Shown here piece by piece: positions 8,441 through 16,868 of a DNA stretch of 40,072 bases. Origin of the DNA: Flexicrinis sp001567485. Lineage in GTDB: Bacteria; Chloroflexota; Anaerolineae; Aggregatilineales; Phototrophicaceae. A program made the translations under genes and the position numbers. Location: NCBI GenBank assembly GCA_030263635.1, contig SZPI01000027.1, forward strand, positions 1 through 40,072, given 5' to 3'. Within the stretch, counting starts at the first letter, position 1; each line of letters starts with the position of its first letter. The notes beneath the pieces were generated by a model. That model was not told where the DNA came from, made no database searches, and saw nothing but the letters and a program-made list of their open reading frames with translations.

Positions 8441-8468
8441 AATATATCCACTTCCCGTAGTTTGGCAA
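8441..8468 (-). promoter_or_regulatory. Promoter of the small basic protein gene
   Basis: On the minus strand TTGCCA (8468-8463), a 16-base spacer and TATATT (8446-8441). The predicted start near 8434 gives a leader of about 98 nt before the GTG. Confidence 0.6.
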
Positions 8469-8576
8469 GTACCTACGGCGGAATTCGTGCGATTTTGAGG
8501 GAAAATGAGGGAAACTCTCGCAAAAAGTCGGTTTCTAAGCCAGAATCTTGAACCGCGATTCCGGGTAAGGATGTCA

Positions 8577-9164
8577 ATGGGAACCCACTACATCACGATG
8601 GTGCGACACGGTCAATATGACCGTATGTTCGGCGACGAAGGGGATCTGAACCCAACCGGCCAACTTCAGGCGGTGTTGACCGCGGACGCCCTGCGCGGTC
8701 AGCGCTTCGACGCATTTTTGTCCAGTCCGGTTCTGCGGGCACGGCGGACGGCGGAGCGAATCTTGACCGCGCTCGAGGGTGTCACGATCCGCTTCGATAC
8801 GCGTATCGAGGAATGTGTGCCGAGCATCCCGCCGGCGATGGCACACTGGTTCGGCGAGAACCGCCCGCACATCAACGGCGAGCATACGGTTATTTGCAGG
8901 CGGCGTGTTCAGGATTTCTACGGCGAGATATTCCGCGGCGTGTCTGCGACGGCGAGAGACCGGCATACGTTGATCGTGGCGCACGGCAACGTGATCCGAT
9001 TCTTGCTCGCCCATGTGCTCAGCCCGGATCAACACGCTTGGACGAACATGCTCGTCTATCACTGCAGCCTGTCGCGCGTGATGATCGAGGCCAATGGCGA
9101 CCCGATGGTGATCGGTGTCAACGACATCAACCATCTCGCGCCGGAGTTTCGCAGCGAGCAGTGA
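8577..9164 (+). CDS. Histidine phosphatase (phosphoglycerate mutase-like) family protein
   Basis: 195 residues from the ATG at 8577, chosen because TAAGGA lies 5 bases upstream and the fold begins at once (HYITMVRHGQYD). ATG 8571 and ATG 8505 are longer alternatives. The RHG motif supplies the phosphohistidine. LNPTGQLQAVLTADAL, the downstream Arg in SSPVLRARRTAERI, and a second catalytic His in LIVAHGNVIRFLLAHVL complete the branch 1 active site. These enzymes remove or move phosphate on small molecules or phosphohistidine proteins (SixA-, CobC- or GpmB-like); the substrate cannot be read from sequence. It is divergent from the small protein gene and convergent with the dehydrogenase gene, with a repeat copy filling the gap after it. 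Confidence 0.85.
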   Translation: MGTHYITMVRHGQYDRMFGDEGDLNPTGQLQAVLTADALRGQRFDAFLSSPVLRARRTAERILTALEGVTIRFDTRIEECVPSIPPAMAHWFGENRPHINGEHTVICRRRVQDFYGEIFRGVSATARDRHTLIVAHGNVIRFLLAHVLSPDQHAWTNMLVYHCSLSRVMIEANGDPMVIGVNDINHLAPEFRSEQ

Positions 9165-9177
9165 GGCGCGCTAAACG

Positions 9178-9281
9178 CGAAGTTGAACGTGATGAGTGAT
9201 GAGAAACGCCGCGCCGTATAGCTCGACTAACGCTGCAAGATGGGAGACCGAATCTCTCGACTTACGAACACCGGCTTAGAA
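9178..9281 (-). repeat. 104-bp intergenic repeat, copy B
   Basis: Read on the minus strand it begins TTCTAAGCCGG, with the TAA being the stop of the dehydrogenase gene, and ends CAACTTCG. It matches copy A (3658-3762) at every position except one missing T. Both copies have the same orientation relative to the gene whose stop they carry, so they are inverted to each other on the chromosome. Confidence 0.9.
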
Positions 9282-10871
9282 CAACGCGACCTGATGCGCG
9301 TGACGCACGAAATCCAGCGCCAGCAGTTGATCCATGACGGAGTCGCCCAGCGGTTGATCGAGCGAAAGCACCGTCAGGGTGTGGCCGCCGGGGGTCGCGC
9401 GGCCGGTGTACCAACTGGCGATGTTCACCTGATTCTCAGCCATCAGCGTGCCGACGCGCCCGATCACGCCCGGCTGATCGAAGCTGCCCATGATGAGTAG
9501 GTGGCCGCTTGGCACGAAGTTCATGCGATACTCGTTGACCTGCACGATGTGCGCTTCCTGCCGATCCAGCAGCGTGCCGGAGACGATGATGTCCTCACCG
9601 TCGTCGAGCGTGACCTGCGCGCTGACCAGCGTGGAATAGTCGCCCGTTTTCAGCCCCTTCGTCTGCGTGAGATGAATGCCGCGCTCGGCCGCCAGCAGCG
9701 GCGCGTTGACGTAGCTCACGCCGTCGCCGAGGATCGGCGCGAGCAGGCCCTTGAGCAAGGCGACGGCCAGCGGCTTGATTAAGCCGGTCAGTTCGTTACC
9801 GCGATACTCGACCGCTACCCGCCGCACCGCGTGGCGCGCCAGCGCGTGCAGCAGCGTGCCCATGCGCTCGGCCAGCACCAGATAGGGGCGGATCGTCTCG
9901 TATTCGGCGCCGGGCAGAAACGGCATATTAACGACGTTACGGTAATCGCTGCCGCGCAGCGCGTCCATCACCTGATGCACGATCTGGATCGACAAGTCCT
10001 GCGTCGCTTCGATCGTATTCTCGGCGACATGCGGCGTATGCAGCACCGATTCCAGCCCGATGAGCGGCGAGCTGTACGGCGGTTCCTCGGCGTAAACGTC
10101 GAGCGCCACGCCGCTTAAATGGCCGTTCTTGAGCGCCGCAGCTGCGGCCGACTCATCGATCAGGCCGCCGAACGCCGTGTTGATGAGCTTGGCGCCGGGC
10201 TTGATGCGGGCGATAAACTCGGCATCGACCATGCCGCGCGTCTCGGCGGTGGGCGGCACATGCAGCGTGACAAAATCACTGCGGCTCAACAGTTCGGGCA
10301 GCCCGACCAAGTACAGCCGCGGGTCGTCGATCTGATCCTCGGAGATGTACGGGTCGTAGGCCAATACAATCATCCCGAAGGCCAGACACCGATGCGCGAC
10401 CGCGCGCCCCACCCGCCCCAGTCCGATGATTCCGAGTGTCTTGCTGGAGAGCTGGCTCGCGGCCTGCCGGCGCCGATCCAGCAGCCAATAGCCATCGCGC
10501 AGGCTTTCGTGCAGGCTGACCAACCGGCGTGAGAGGCCGAGCATGAGCGCGATCGTGTGCTCGGCCGCGGCGATGGCGCTGACGCCGGGCGTGTGCGTGA
10601 CGATGATCCCGCGCTCGCTGGCCGCCGGGATGTCGATGCCGCTCAAGCCAGCGCCGACACGCCCAACCACCTTGAGCTTCGGCCCGTGGTCGAGCAGTTC
10701 CTTGTCGATGAGGATGTCATCGCGTGCGATGAGCGCGGTAGCGTCAGCGAGCGCGTCCTGCACCGCGCGCAGGCGCGGCGTGACGAGCGCGACGGTCGTG
10801 TCTGAACGGCTCCGCAGTGTTTCGAGCGCGTAGTCGGTCAAGTCCGTGGCGACGACGACATGATAGGTCAC
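9276..10871 (-). CDS. serA: D-3-phosphoglycerate dehydrogenase-like protein, long form with C-terminal ACT domain
   Basis: 531 residues from a GTG at 10871, which has GGAGGAGG 7 bases upstream and overlaps the stop of the preceding HAD gene (GTGA), so the two are translationally coupled. Domains: split substrate-binding domain (about 1-100 and 285-315), NAD-binding Rossmann domain (GIIGLGRVGRAV at 147-158), an intervening allosteric domain (about 320-450) and a C-terminal ACT domain (about 460-531). This is the long, regulated SerA architecture, in which the enzyme oxidises 3-phosphoglycerate for serine synthesis. The catalytic His281 (TPHVAENT) and Glu263 (YAEEPP) are present, but the usual active-site Arg in N-x-A-R-G-G is Phe234 (NTAFGG). 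The RAGVGVDN loop reads RVGAGLSG (71-78). A related 2-hydroxyacid substrate is therefore possible. Confidence 0.82.
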   Translation of the reverse strand: MTYHVVVATDLTDYALETLRSRSDTTVALVTPRLRAVQDALADATALIARDDILIDKELLDHGPKLKVVGRVGAGLSGIDIPAASERGIIVTHTPGVSAIAAAEHTIALMLGLSRRLVSLHESLRDGYWLLDRRRQAASQLSSKTLGIIGLGRVGRAVAHRCLAFGMIVLAYDPYISEDQIDDPRLYLVGLPELLSRSDFVTLHVPPTAETRGMVDAEFIARIKPGAKLINTAFGGLIDESAAAAALKNGHLSGVALDVYAEEPPYSSPLIGLESVLHTPHVAENTIEATQDLSIQIVHQVMDALRGSDYRNVVNMPFLPGAEYETIRPYLVLAERMGTLLHALARHAVRRVAVEYRGNELTGLIKPLAVALLKGLLAPILGDGVSYVNAPLLAAERGIHLTQTKGLKTGDYSTLVSAQVTLDDGEDIIVSGTLLDRQEAHIVQVNEYRMNFVPSGHLLIMGSFDQPGVIGRVGTLMAENQVNIASWYTGRATPGGHTLTVLSLDQPLGDSVMDQLLALDFVRHAHQVALF

Positions 10872-11542
10872 GAGAGTTCCTCCTCCAACCACGCCCGAAC
10901 GTCATCGAGGCTTCCAAAGATGTGCGGGGTAATTTCACGGAACGCCTCGGCTTGCGTATAGGTTACATCCGGCACGACGCCGCACGTCATGCCTGCCGCC
11001 ACCACCGCACGCGCGCCGTTGCGGCTGTCCTCCAGCCCGAGCGAGCGCGCCGCTTGGATACCGAGCCGTCGGGCCGCCGTCAGATACACGTCCGGCGCGG
11101 GCTTGCCCGCCTGCTCGTCATCCCCCGTGCAGCGCACACGCAGCACATCGTCCCAGCCCATCGCTCGCATGGTCACGTCGATGATTCCGGCTGACGAGTT
11201 GGAGGCGACGCCCATCGGGATGTCGTGGGTCAGCAGAAAGTCGATCAGCCGGTGCGCGCCCGGTTTCTCCTTGACCATCTTCGGGATGCGCGCTTCCATA
11301 CGCGCGTTCAGGTCGGCGACCATGTGCTCAAGCGGCTCGGTCAGGCCGTAGTGTGTGCGCAGCAGATCGAGGAAGTGGTCGATGCGCAGGCCGATCACGA
11401 GCTGGCGATCCGCGTCGGTATACGTCACGCCGCGATCGGCGAAGAACTCCGCCTCAACGATGTGCCAGACGGTCTCGCTGTCGACCAGCAGGCCATCCAT
11501 GTCGAAGATTACTCCGGCGAACCCGGTCAGACGTTTGGGCAC
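10868..11542 (-). CDS. HAD superfamily hydrolase, beta-phosphoglucomutase-like
   Basis: 224 residues. Motif I DMDGLLVDSE places the nucleophile Asp14 and the acid/base Asp16. The alpha-helical cap (about 22-85) is the C1 type of the beta-phosphoglucomutase/phosphoglycolate phosphatase group. Motif II Ser is in VASNSSAG, motif III Lys in DEQAGKPAPDVYLTAA, and motif IV acidic pair in LGLEDSRNGARAV. It would dephosphorylate a small phosphorylated metabolite such as a sugar phosphate or phosphoglycolate. It is the first cistron coupled to the PGDH-like gene by a 4-base overlap and follows the SerB-like gene by 37 bases, so the three form one minus-strand unit. Confidence 0.88.
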   Translation of the reverse strand: MPKRLTGFAGVIFDMDGLLVDSETVWHIVEAEFFADRGVTYTDADRQLVIGLRIDHFLDLLRTHYGLTEPLEHMVADLNARMEARIPKMVKEKPGAHRLIDFLLTHDIPMGVASNSSAGIIDVTMRAMGWDDVLRVRCTGDDEQAGKPAPDVYLTAARRLGIQAARSLGLEDSRNGARAVVAAGMTCGVVPDVTYTQAEAFREITPHIFGSLDDVRAWLEEELS

Positions 11543-11579
11543 GGTGTCCTCGCAGTGACGTTGAAGCGGTTAGGTCAGG

Positions 11580-12431
11580 TTATGGGCTGGTGCGGAAGGC
11601 GGTCGTGAACGCCGCGCGGAAGTCATCGGTTCTGAAGGTTAACCCGCCTTCCAACGCAAGCCGGATGCCGCGGTCAAACACGGCCTGATGCGGCGTGCCG
11701 AGCACACGCTGATACCCGGCGGGGCCGGCGGCCAGCGGCAGCACCGGCGCGATTGAGGGGGTGTGGACGAACGCATCGGAACCCTGCAGCACCGTTTCGC
11801 GCTTGACGACCCCGCCGAACCCCACGAAGAGGTCGACCACCGAGCGCGTCGCCAAGTCCGACGACCCATCGCCGACCATCAGCCGTCGGCCGGCGCGCTT
11901 GCTCGTCAGGTCAAGGATGGTCTGCGGTTTGCCACTGCTCACCGTCAGCGGCCCGTTGTCGTGATCCATGAACTGCTGCGCGTTGCGCGTCTGCGGCTCG
12001 TCATAGCGCCACCACTCGCCGCTGAGTTCGTCGTATTCAAGCTCGACGGCGCGGATGTTCTCAAGCGGGACGCCCAGCCGTTTGCCAAACCCGCGCACCG
12101 GCTCGGCCAGCCCGCCGCTGATGATGAACACCGTCTTGTTCAGGAAGCGGAGGGCGTCGAACACGGCTTGCACATCGGGGACGATCGTCTGCATATAGAG
12201 GTCTTCGATCGCCTTGAGCTGACCACGCGTCGGCCGGATGGCTTGCAGGCGCTTGCCGTAGACCTGCGACAAATCCAGCTCGCCGTTCATCGCCTTGTGC
12301 GTCAGCACACCGACCCGAAGCTCCTTGCCTTTCAGGCGGGCGAGTTCGTCGATCCCCTCGATAGTTGACAGGGTGCTGTCACAGTCGAAGAAGATCAGGT
12401 CATAGCTGGGCCAGCGTGTTTGCGGTGTCAT
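11580..12431 (-). CDS. Phosphoserine phosphatase-like HAD-IB hydrolase
   Basis: 283 residues from the ATG at 12431; the frame extends to 12500 but the first 23 residues are not family-like. FFDCDSTLSTIEGIDELARL (Asp16 nucleophile, Asp18) is the SerB signature in which DSD/DST and the EGIDELA cap segment bind phosphoserine. FIISGGLAEPV gives the motif II Ser, and LMVGDGSSDLAT the motif IV acidic residues. It is longer than classical SerB (about 210-230) because of inserts around 130-160 and a longer C-terminus. Its place before the PGDH-like gene fits the last step of serine synthesis, but the substrate is inferred. No serC-type aminotransferase is in the cluster; the aminotransferase at 18.6 kb is of a different class. 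Confidence 0.8.
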   Translation of the reverse strand: MTPQTRWPSYDLIFFDCDSTLSTIEGIDELARLKGKELRVGVLTHKAMNGELDLSQVYGKRLQAIRPTRGQLKAIEDLYMQTIVPDVQAVFDALRFLNKTVFIISGGLAEPVRGFGKRLGVPLENIRAVELEYDELSGEWWRYDEPQTRNAQQFMDHDNGPLTVSSGKPQTILDLTSKRAGRRLMVGDGSSDLATRSVVDLFVGFGGVVKRETVLQGSDAFVHTPSIAPVLPLAAGPAGYQRVLGTPHQAVFDRGIRLALEGGLTFRTDDFRAAFTTAFRTSP

Positions 12432-12489
12432 CGGGTGTATGGGTGTTGGCAGCAGTCGAGGGCTAGTATAGACCGATTTCAGCGAAGCG

Positions 12490-13395
12490 TCAGGGTTCAA
12501 GTGGCGGGGCGTCCGGTGCGCGCATCCCGCGTGCGAGCAGCTGCGCCTGCTGCGCCCAAAAGTCGGCGGTGGCTGTGTCGCCGAGCAAGCCGTAGGTGGT
12601 TGAAACCTCGGCGTTGATCTCCGGGTTGAGCGGGTCGCGCGATAGGGCGTTCAGGAACATCTCAAGGCTGATGAAGTCCTGTCCGACGGCCCGATAGTAC
12701 AGCCCCGCGGCAACATATAACTGTGCCGACTCCGAGCCGAGGCTCAGCGCTTGATCGAGCCACGGCGCGCCGTCCTTGCCCTGAATGGCGCGTACCAGCG
12801 CGACCGACGCCAACGCCTGTGCGGTGTCCGGGTCGAGCGCGACGGCAAGCTCAAAAGCCCGCTCGGCATATCCGTACAGCGCGGCGTCGGTCATGACCGC
12901 GCCGACGGCCAGTGGCAAACCGGTGCGCGCGTCGGCGAACTGCTCGATCGTCTCGATCAATTCGGCTGGCGGGGCCATGCCGGTCTGTGCCGCGCGGCGC
13001 AAAAACGCCAGCGAGTCATGCGGCGCGGCCGGGGCGAGGAGCAAGCCGAGGTGCAGATTGGCCCACGGATCGTCCGGCAGCAGCGCAATCAGCCGGCGCA
13101 GCGCGTCGGCGGCGTGATCCCAGCGGCTGTTCTGTACGGCCAGCTCGGCGGTTCGGCGCGCCGTGATTTCGTCGTGCGGGTCGAGCAACAGCGCGGCCTC
13201 GTAGTGGGCGAGCGCAGCGTCCACATCACCTAATGCCAGCGTCAGCTCGGCGGCATCACGGCGACGGTCGGCCGTCCACCCTGTTCGGGCGGCTTCGGCG
13301 AGGATCGGATAGAGCTGTCCGGCGGGAGCGGGGGGCTGCGCAGCGGCGGCGGTGCCGGCGAACAGCGCCGCAGCGAGCAGGGCGGCCGCGCGCAT
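12490..13395 (-). CDS. Tetratricopeptide-repeat protein, secreted or lipid-free periplasmic
   Basis: 301 residues. The start is the ATG at 13395, inside TGATG with the response regulator stop (1-base overlap), so the two are coupled. An N-terminal hydrophobic stretch (AAALLAAALFAGTAAA) followed by AQ looks like a signal peptide. The rest is helical TPR-type repeats, clearest at DVDAALAHYEAALLLDPHDE (about 50-75), ALRRLIALLPDDPWANLHLG (about 93-115), and FISLEMFLNALSRDPLNPE near 245. TPRs mediate protein contacts. Its role is unknown; coupling to the response regulator suggests shared regulation rather than a shared mechanism. Confidence 0.8.
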   Translation of the reverse strand: MRAAALLAAALFAGTAAAAQPPAPAGQLYPILAEAARTGWTADRRRDAAELTLALGDVDAALAHYEAALLLDPHDEITARRTAELAVQNSRWDHAADALRRLIALLPDDPWANLHLGLLLAPAAPHDSLAFLRRAAQTGMAPPAELIETIEQFADARTGLPLAVGAVMTDAALYGYAERAFELAVALDPDTAQALASVALVRAIQGKDGAPWLDQALSLGSESAQLYVAAGLYYRAVGQDFISLEMFLNALSRDPLNPEINAEVSTTYGLLGDTATADFWAQQAQLLARGMRAPDAPPLEP

Positions 13396-14036
13396 CAACG
13401 CTCTGCAAGCGCCTCGCGGATGACGGCCTGAAGCTCAAGTGGGGTTGTGGTCTTGACCAGAAAGCGGAACACTTCTTGAAGCTTGCCGACCAGCCGGTTG
13501 GCCGGATCGTTGTAAGCCGTCAGCACGATCACCTTCGGAAGTTCGCTTTCGGGCCGATCTGCGTACAGCGACTTGATGAATTCGAGGATGCTCCAACCGG
13601 TCATGTCGGGCAGATTGAGGTCAAGCAGCACCAGGTGCGGCATGTTGGAGCGGATGTAATCAGTCGCCGTGCGGCCGTCTTTGGCGTGGAACACGTCAAC
13701 CTTGATTCGGCGCAGGGTTTCGCGCACGATAGCGGCGAACTCGACCGAGTCTTCGACCAGCAGGACACCGGGTTTGTTGAGCGTGGATGCCGCCTGTTCG
13801 TCACGGGCTGCGCGCAGTTCGGTGGTCGAAAACGCGACATCCTGATGTTCGGCGCGATCCGGCTCGTCCAAGCGCACTTTCGGGGCAAGGCCGGTCATCG
13901 ACGGGTCGCGCGCCAATTCCGTGGCGGATGACGCATGCATCGGATCGCCGGGATGTTCGTGCGTCTGATCCGGTTGTTGTTCACGATCCGGGCGGCCTTC
14001 CTGCCCGTCCAGATCGGTGTGTTCCGATGACGTCAT
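13395..14036 (-). CDS. Response regulator, receiver domain only
   Basis: 213 residues from the ATG at 14036, chosen for the upstream GGAGGGG; the longer frame to 14174 crosses the probable promoter. The first ~88 residues are polar and low-complexity with no recognised domain. Residues 89-213 form a CheY-like receiver: acidic pocket Glu95/Asp96 (LLVEDS), phosphoacceptor Asp139 (LVLLDLNLPDMTGW), Thr173 (VLTAYND) and Lys195 (FLVKTT). No DNA-binding or enzymatic output domain follows, so it probably acts through protein contacts. No histidine kinase is encoded nearby. Confidence 0.88.
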   Translation of the reverse strand: MTSSEHTDLDGQEGRPDREQQPDQTHEHPGDPMHASSATELARDPSMTGLAPKVRLDEPDRAEHQDVAFSTTELRAARDEQAASTLNKPGVLLVEDSVEFAAIVRETLRRIKVDVFHAKDGRTATDYIRSNMPHLVLLDLNLPDMTGWSILEFIKSLYADRPESELPKVIVLTAYNDPANRLVGKLQEVFRFLVKTTTPLELQAVIREALAER

Positions 14037-14088
14037 TACCCCTCCGAGGGCCGGAGCGAGGGCGCGTTTCGCCTCACCATGCAACCGA

Positions 14089-14116
14089 ATTATAGCGGGT
14101 TTCACCATGAGGTAAA
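14089..14116 (-). promoter_or_regulatory. Promoter of the response regulator-TPR operon
   Basis: On the minus strand TTTACC (14116-14111), a 16-base spacer and a perfect TATAAT (14094-14089). Transcription would start near 14082, about 46 nt before the chosen ATG. Confidence 0.5.
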
Positions 14117-14230
14117 CATTGATGTCCCGCGCGCAGGGCGGCCGAACCCTCACCGCCTGCTCATCGCGGGGCAATCGTGCGCCCAGCCGGTCGCGCTAGA
14201 TTTCACAATCTGCGAGCTTGAGGTTCTGCG

Positions 14231-16801
14231 ATGAGTCTGTTGATTCGACTGGGCATCCGCGACATCACGCGCCGCTTTATTCACAGCGCGCTGTTCGTGC
14301 TGGGCGTGGCGTTGGGCGTGGCGATGGTGATCGCGATCGACATCGCTAACGGGTCGTCGAGCCGGGCGTTCGAGTTGAGCACCATCAGCGTGACCGGGCG
14401 CGCGACTCACCAGATCATCGGGGGGCCGGCGGGGCTGCCATCGGACGTTTATCGCAGTGTGCGCGTCAACCTCGGCATTCACGACAGCGCGCCGGTGGTG
14501 ACGGAGTTTGTGCGTGTCGACGGCGCGAATCAGCCGCTGCGCTTGTTAGGCGTCGACACCTTCGCCGAGCCGCCGTTCCGGTCGTACCTAAGCGCGGTCG
14601 AGGTCGACAGCGGCGAGGTTACCGCGTTCGATGCAATTGCAGCGTTCATCGCGCGGCCCGGCAGCGTGCTGATCTCGGAGGCGCTCGCGCAGCGCCTCGG
14701 CGTGACCAGCGGCGGAGCGTTGACGATCCGGACGAGCACGCGCATTTCTGAGGTGCAGGTGGTCGGTATCCTCAAGCCGGAAGACCGTGTCAGCGTGCAG
14801 GCGCTCGGCGACCTGATCCTGACCGACATCGCGACCGCGCAGGAACTGCTCGATCAGCCGGGGCGCATCACACGCATCGACCTCATCTTGCCGGAACAGG
14901 ACGCCGCGTCGTTGATCGCCTCGATCGAGCGGCGGCTTCCAGAGGGCGCGCAGCTTGTCGCTGCCAGCGAAAGCGGCGATACGCTCAGCCAGATGACCGC
15001 CGCGTTCGAACTCAACTTGCAGGCGCTCAGCCTCTTGGCGCTGGTGGTCGGCGTCTTTCTGATCTACAACACGGTGACGTTCAACGTCGTGCAGCGGCGG
15101 CCGATATTGGGCATCCTGCGTTCGCTCGGGACGACGCGCCGGCAGGTGTTCGCCAGTATCCTCGGCGAGTCGCTGACATTGGGCGCGGTCGGCACGCTGG
15201 CGGGCGTGGGCCTCGGCGTGATCTTCGGGCGCGCGGCGGTCGGCCTTGTCGCGCAGACGGTGAGCAACCTGTATTTCAGCGTCGACGTGCAGGGGATCAC
15301 CGTCGAGTCCTTCACGCTGATCAAAGGCGTCGCGGTCGGGCTGTTCGCCAGTGTTGGCGCAGCGGTCGTGCCGGCCTACGATGCAACCCGCACCCCGCCC
15401 GCCGGCGCGATGCGCCGTTCCGATCAAGAACTCGATATGCGCCGGCTGACGCCGATCATCACGGCCGCCGCGGCCGCCATGATCGCGCTTGGGCTGGTGC
15501 TGCTTGCGCTGCCGACGCAGAGCATCATCGTCAGCTTCGCCGCGTTGTTCTGCATCGTCGTCGGAGGGGCGTTTTTCACGCCGGCGGTGTTGATCGTCAC
15601 GATGCGCCTCGTCGAGCCGGTGTTGGCGCGGCTGTTCGGCGTTGTCGGCCGGATGGCCCCGCGCGCGGTCGAACGGTCGATCAGCCGCACCGGGGTCGCT
15701 GTCGCCGCCCTGACCATCGCCGTGAGCGTGATCGTCGGCGTCAGCGTGATGATCTCGTCGTTCCGCAGCACGGTCGCCGACTGGCTTGAGACGACGCTGG
15801 GCGCGGACATCTACATCTCGTCGCCGCTGCTGGCCGCTAATGGCTCGACTGTGGATGTCGACCCTATGGCCGCGCAGACCGTCGCGCAGACACCGGGCGT
15901 GGCCGAAGTCTCAACCAGCCGCGCCACCAGCGTCCTGTCGCCGGATTATCCCGATATGCTGCCGGTCAACGTGCAAGCCGTGACATCCGACATCGCGCCT
16001 AATCGGGGCTATGTGTGGAATGCCGCGCCGAACGGAGATGTCCCAACGGCGATGCGCGGGGGCGCGGTGATCGTCAGCGAACCGTTCGCTTTCCGGCGCG
16101 GCATCACGCCTGAACGGCGCGCGATCACGCTGGCGACCGACCACGGCCCGCAGACGTTCACAATCGCCGCCGTGTACTACGATTATTCGACCGATCAGGG
16201 ACAGGTGTTGATCTTGCGCGAGGTCTACGATCAGTATTGGGACGACCCGTACGTGTCTTCGATCGCCGCGTTCATCACGCCGGACGCCAGCCTTGATGCC
16301 GTGATCGCGGACATCCGCGCCCGTCTCGACGGATACGATCTGAGCGTGCAGGCCAACCGTGAACTGCGCGCCGGCGTGTTCGAGGTGTTCGACAACACAT
16401 TCGCCATCACGATCGCCCTGCGCCTGCTGGCGACCATCGTTGCGTTTATCGGGATTCTGAGCGCGCTGCTGTCGCTGCAGCTGGAGAACACGCGCCAGTT
16501 CGGCATCCTGCGCGCTACAGGCATGACTCCCGGCCAGTTGTGGCGATATACCCTGCTGCAAACCGGCCTGATGGGCGGCGTGGCGGGGCTGTTGGCGCTG
16601 CCGATCGGGCTGGCGCTGGCGATGGTGCTGCTGTTTGTCATCAACGTGCGCAGCTTTGGCTGGACGATGCAGTTCTATCTCTCGCCGGAGGAGTTCGCGC
16701 TGGCGTTTGGGGTGGCGGTGGTCGCCGCGCTGCTGGCCGGAATCTATCCCGCGTACCGCATTTCGAGGCTGCAAACCGCCTACGCCCTGCGGAGTGAGTG
16801 A
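14231..16801 (+). CDS. FtsX/LolE-type ABC transporter permease
   Basis: 856 residues. An N-terminal helix (FIHSALFVLGVALGVAMVIA) is followed by a large extracytoplasmic MacB-like domain (about 45-260). A first FtsX bundle (about 265-385) has three helices, a middle membrane segment lies around 420-470, a second extracytoplasmic domain spans about 520-715, and the last three-helix FtsX bundle is at about 725-850 (LENTRQFGILRATGMTPGQL is a typical coupling segment, as is VQRRPILGILRSLGTTRRQV in the first). These permeases work with a LolD-like ATPase as mechanotransmission machines moving lipoproteins, lipids or drugs, or activating envelope enzymes. No ATPase gene is adjacent, so the partner must be encoded elsewhere. 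The start has GAGG eight bases upstream. Confidence 0.88.
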   Translation: MSLLIRLGIRDITRRFIHSALFVLGVALGVAMVIAIDIANGSSSRAFELSTISVTGRATHQIIGGPAGLPSDVYRSVRVNLGIHDSAPVVTEFVRVDGANQPLRLLGVDTFAEPPFRSYLSAVEVDSGEVTAFDAIAAFIARPGSVLISEALAQRLGVTSGGALTIRTSTRISEVQVVGILKPEDRVSVQALGDLILTDIATAQELLDQPGRITRIDLILPEQDAASLIASIERRLPEGAQLVAASESGDTLSQMTAAFELNLQALSLLALVVGVFLIYNTVTFNVVQRRPILGILRSLGTTRRQVFASILGESLTLGAVGTLAGVGLGVIFGRAAVGLVAQTVSNLYFSVDVQGITVESFTLIKGVAVGLFASVGAAVVPAYDATRTPPAGAMRRSDQELDMRRLTPIITAAAAAMIALGLVLLALPTQSIIVSFAALFCIVVGGAFFTPAVLIVTMRLVEPVLARLFGVVGRMAPRAVERSISRTGVAVAALTIAVSVIVGVSVMISSFRSTVADWLETTLGADIYISSPLLAANGSTVDVDPMAAQTVAQTPGVAEVSTSRATSVLSPDYPDMLPVNVQAVTSDIAPNRGYVWNAAPNGDVPTAMRGGAVIVSEPFAFRRGITPERRAITLATDHGPQTFTIAAVYYDYSTDQGQVLILREVYDQYWDDPYVSSIAAFITPDASLDAVIADIRARLDGYDLSVQANRELRAGVFEVFDNTFAITIALRLLATIVAFIGILSALLSLQLENTRQFGILRATGMTPGQLWRYTLLQTGLMGGVAGLLALPIGLALAMVLLFVINVRSFGWTMQFYLSPEEFALAFGVAVVAALLAGIYPAYRISRLQTAYALRSE

Positions 16802-16823
16802 GCGATACGTCGCGCTGCTGCGG

Positions 16824-16829
16824 TATAAT
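16824..16829 (+). promoter_or_regulatory. Possible -10 box for holB
   Basis: TATAAT lies 40 bases before the holB ATG in the gap after the permease gene. No matching -35 hexamer is seen. Confidence 0.3.
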
Positions 16830-16868
16830 CCGGCTCGGTAGTGTTAGGTTTGAGATGATCTTCCACCG

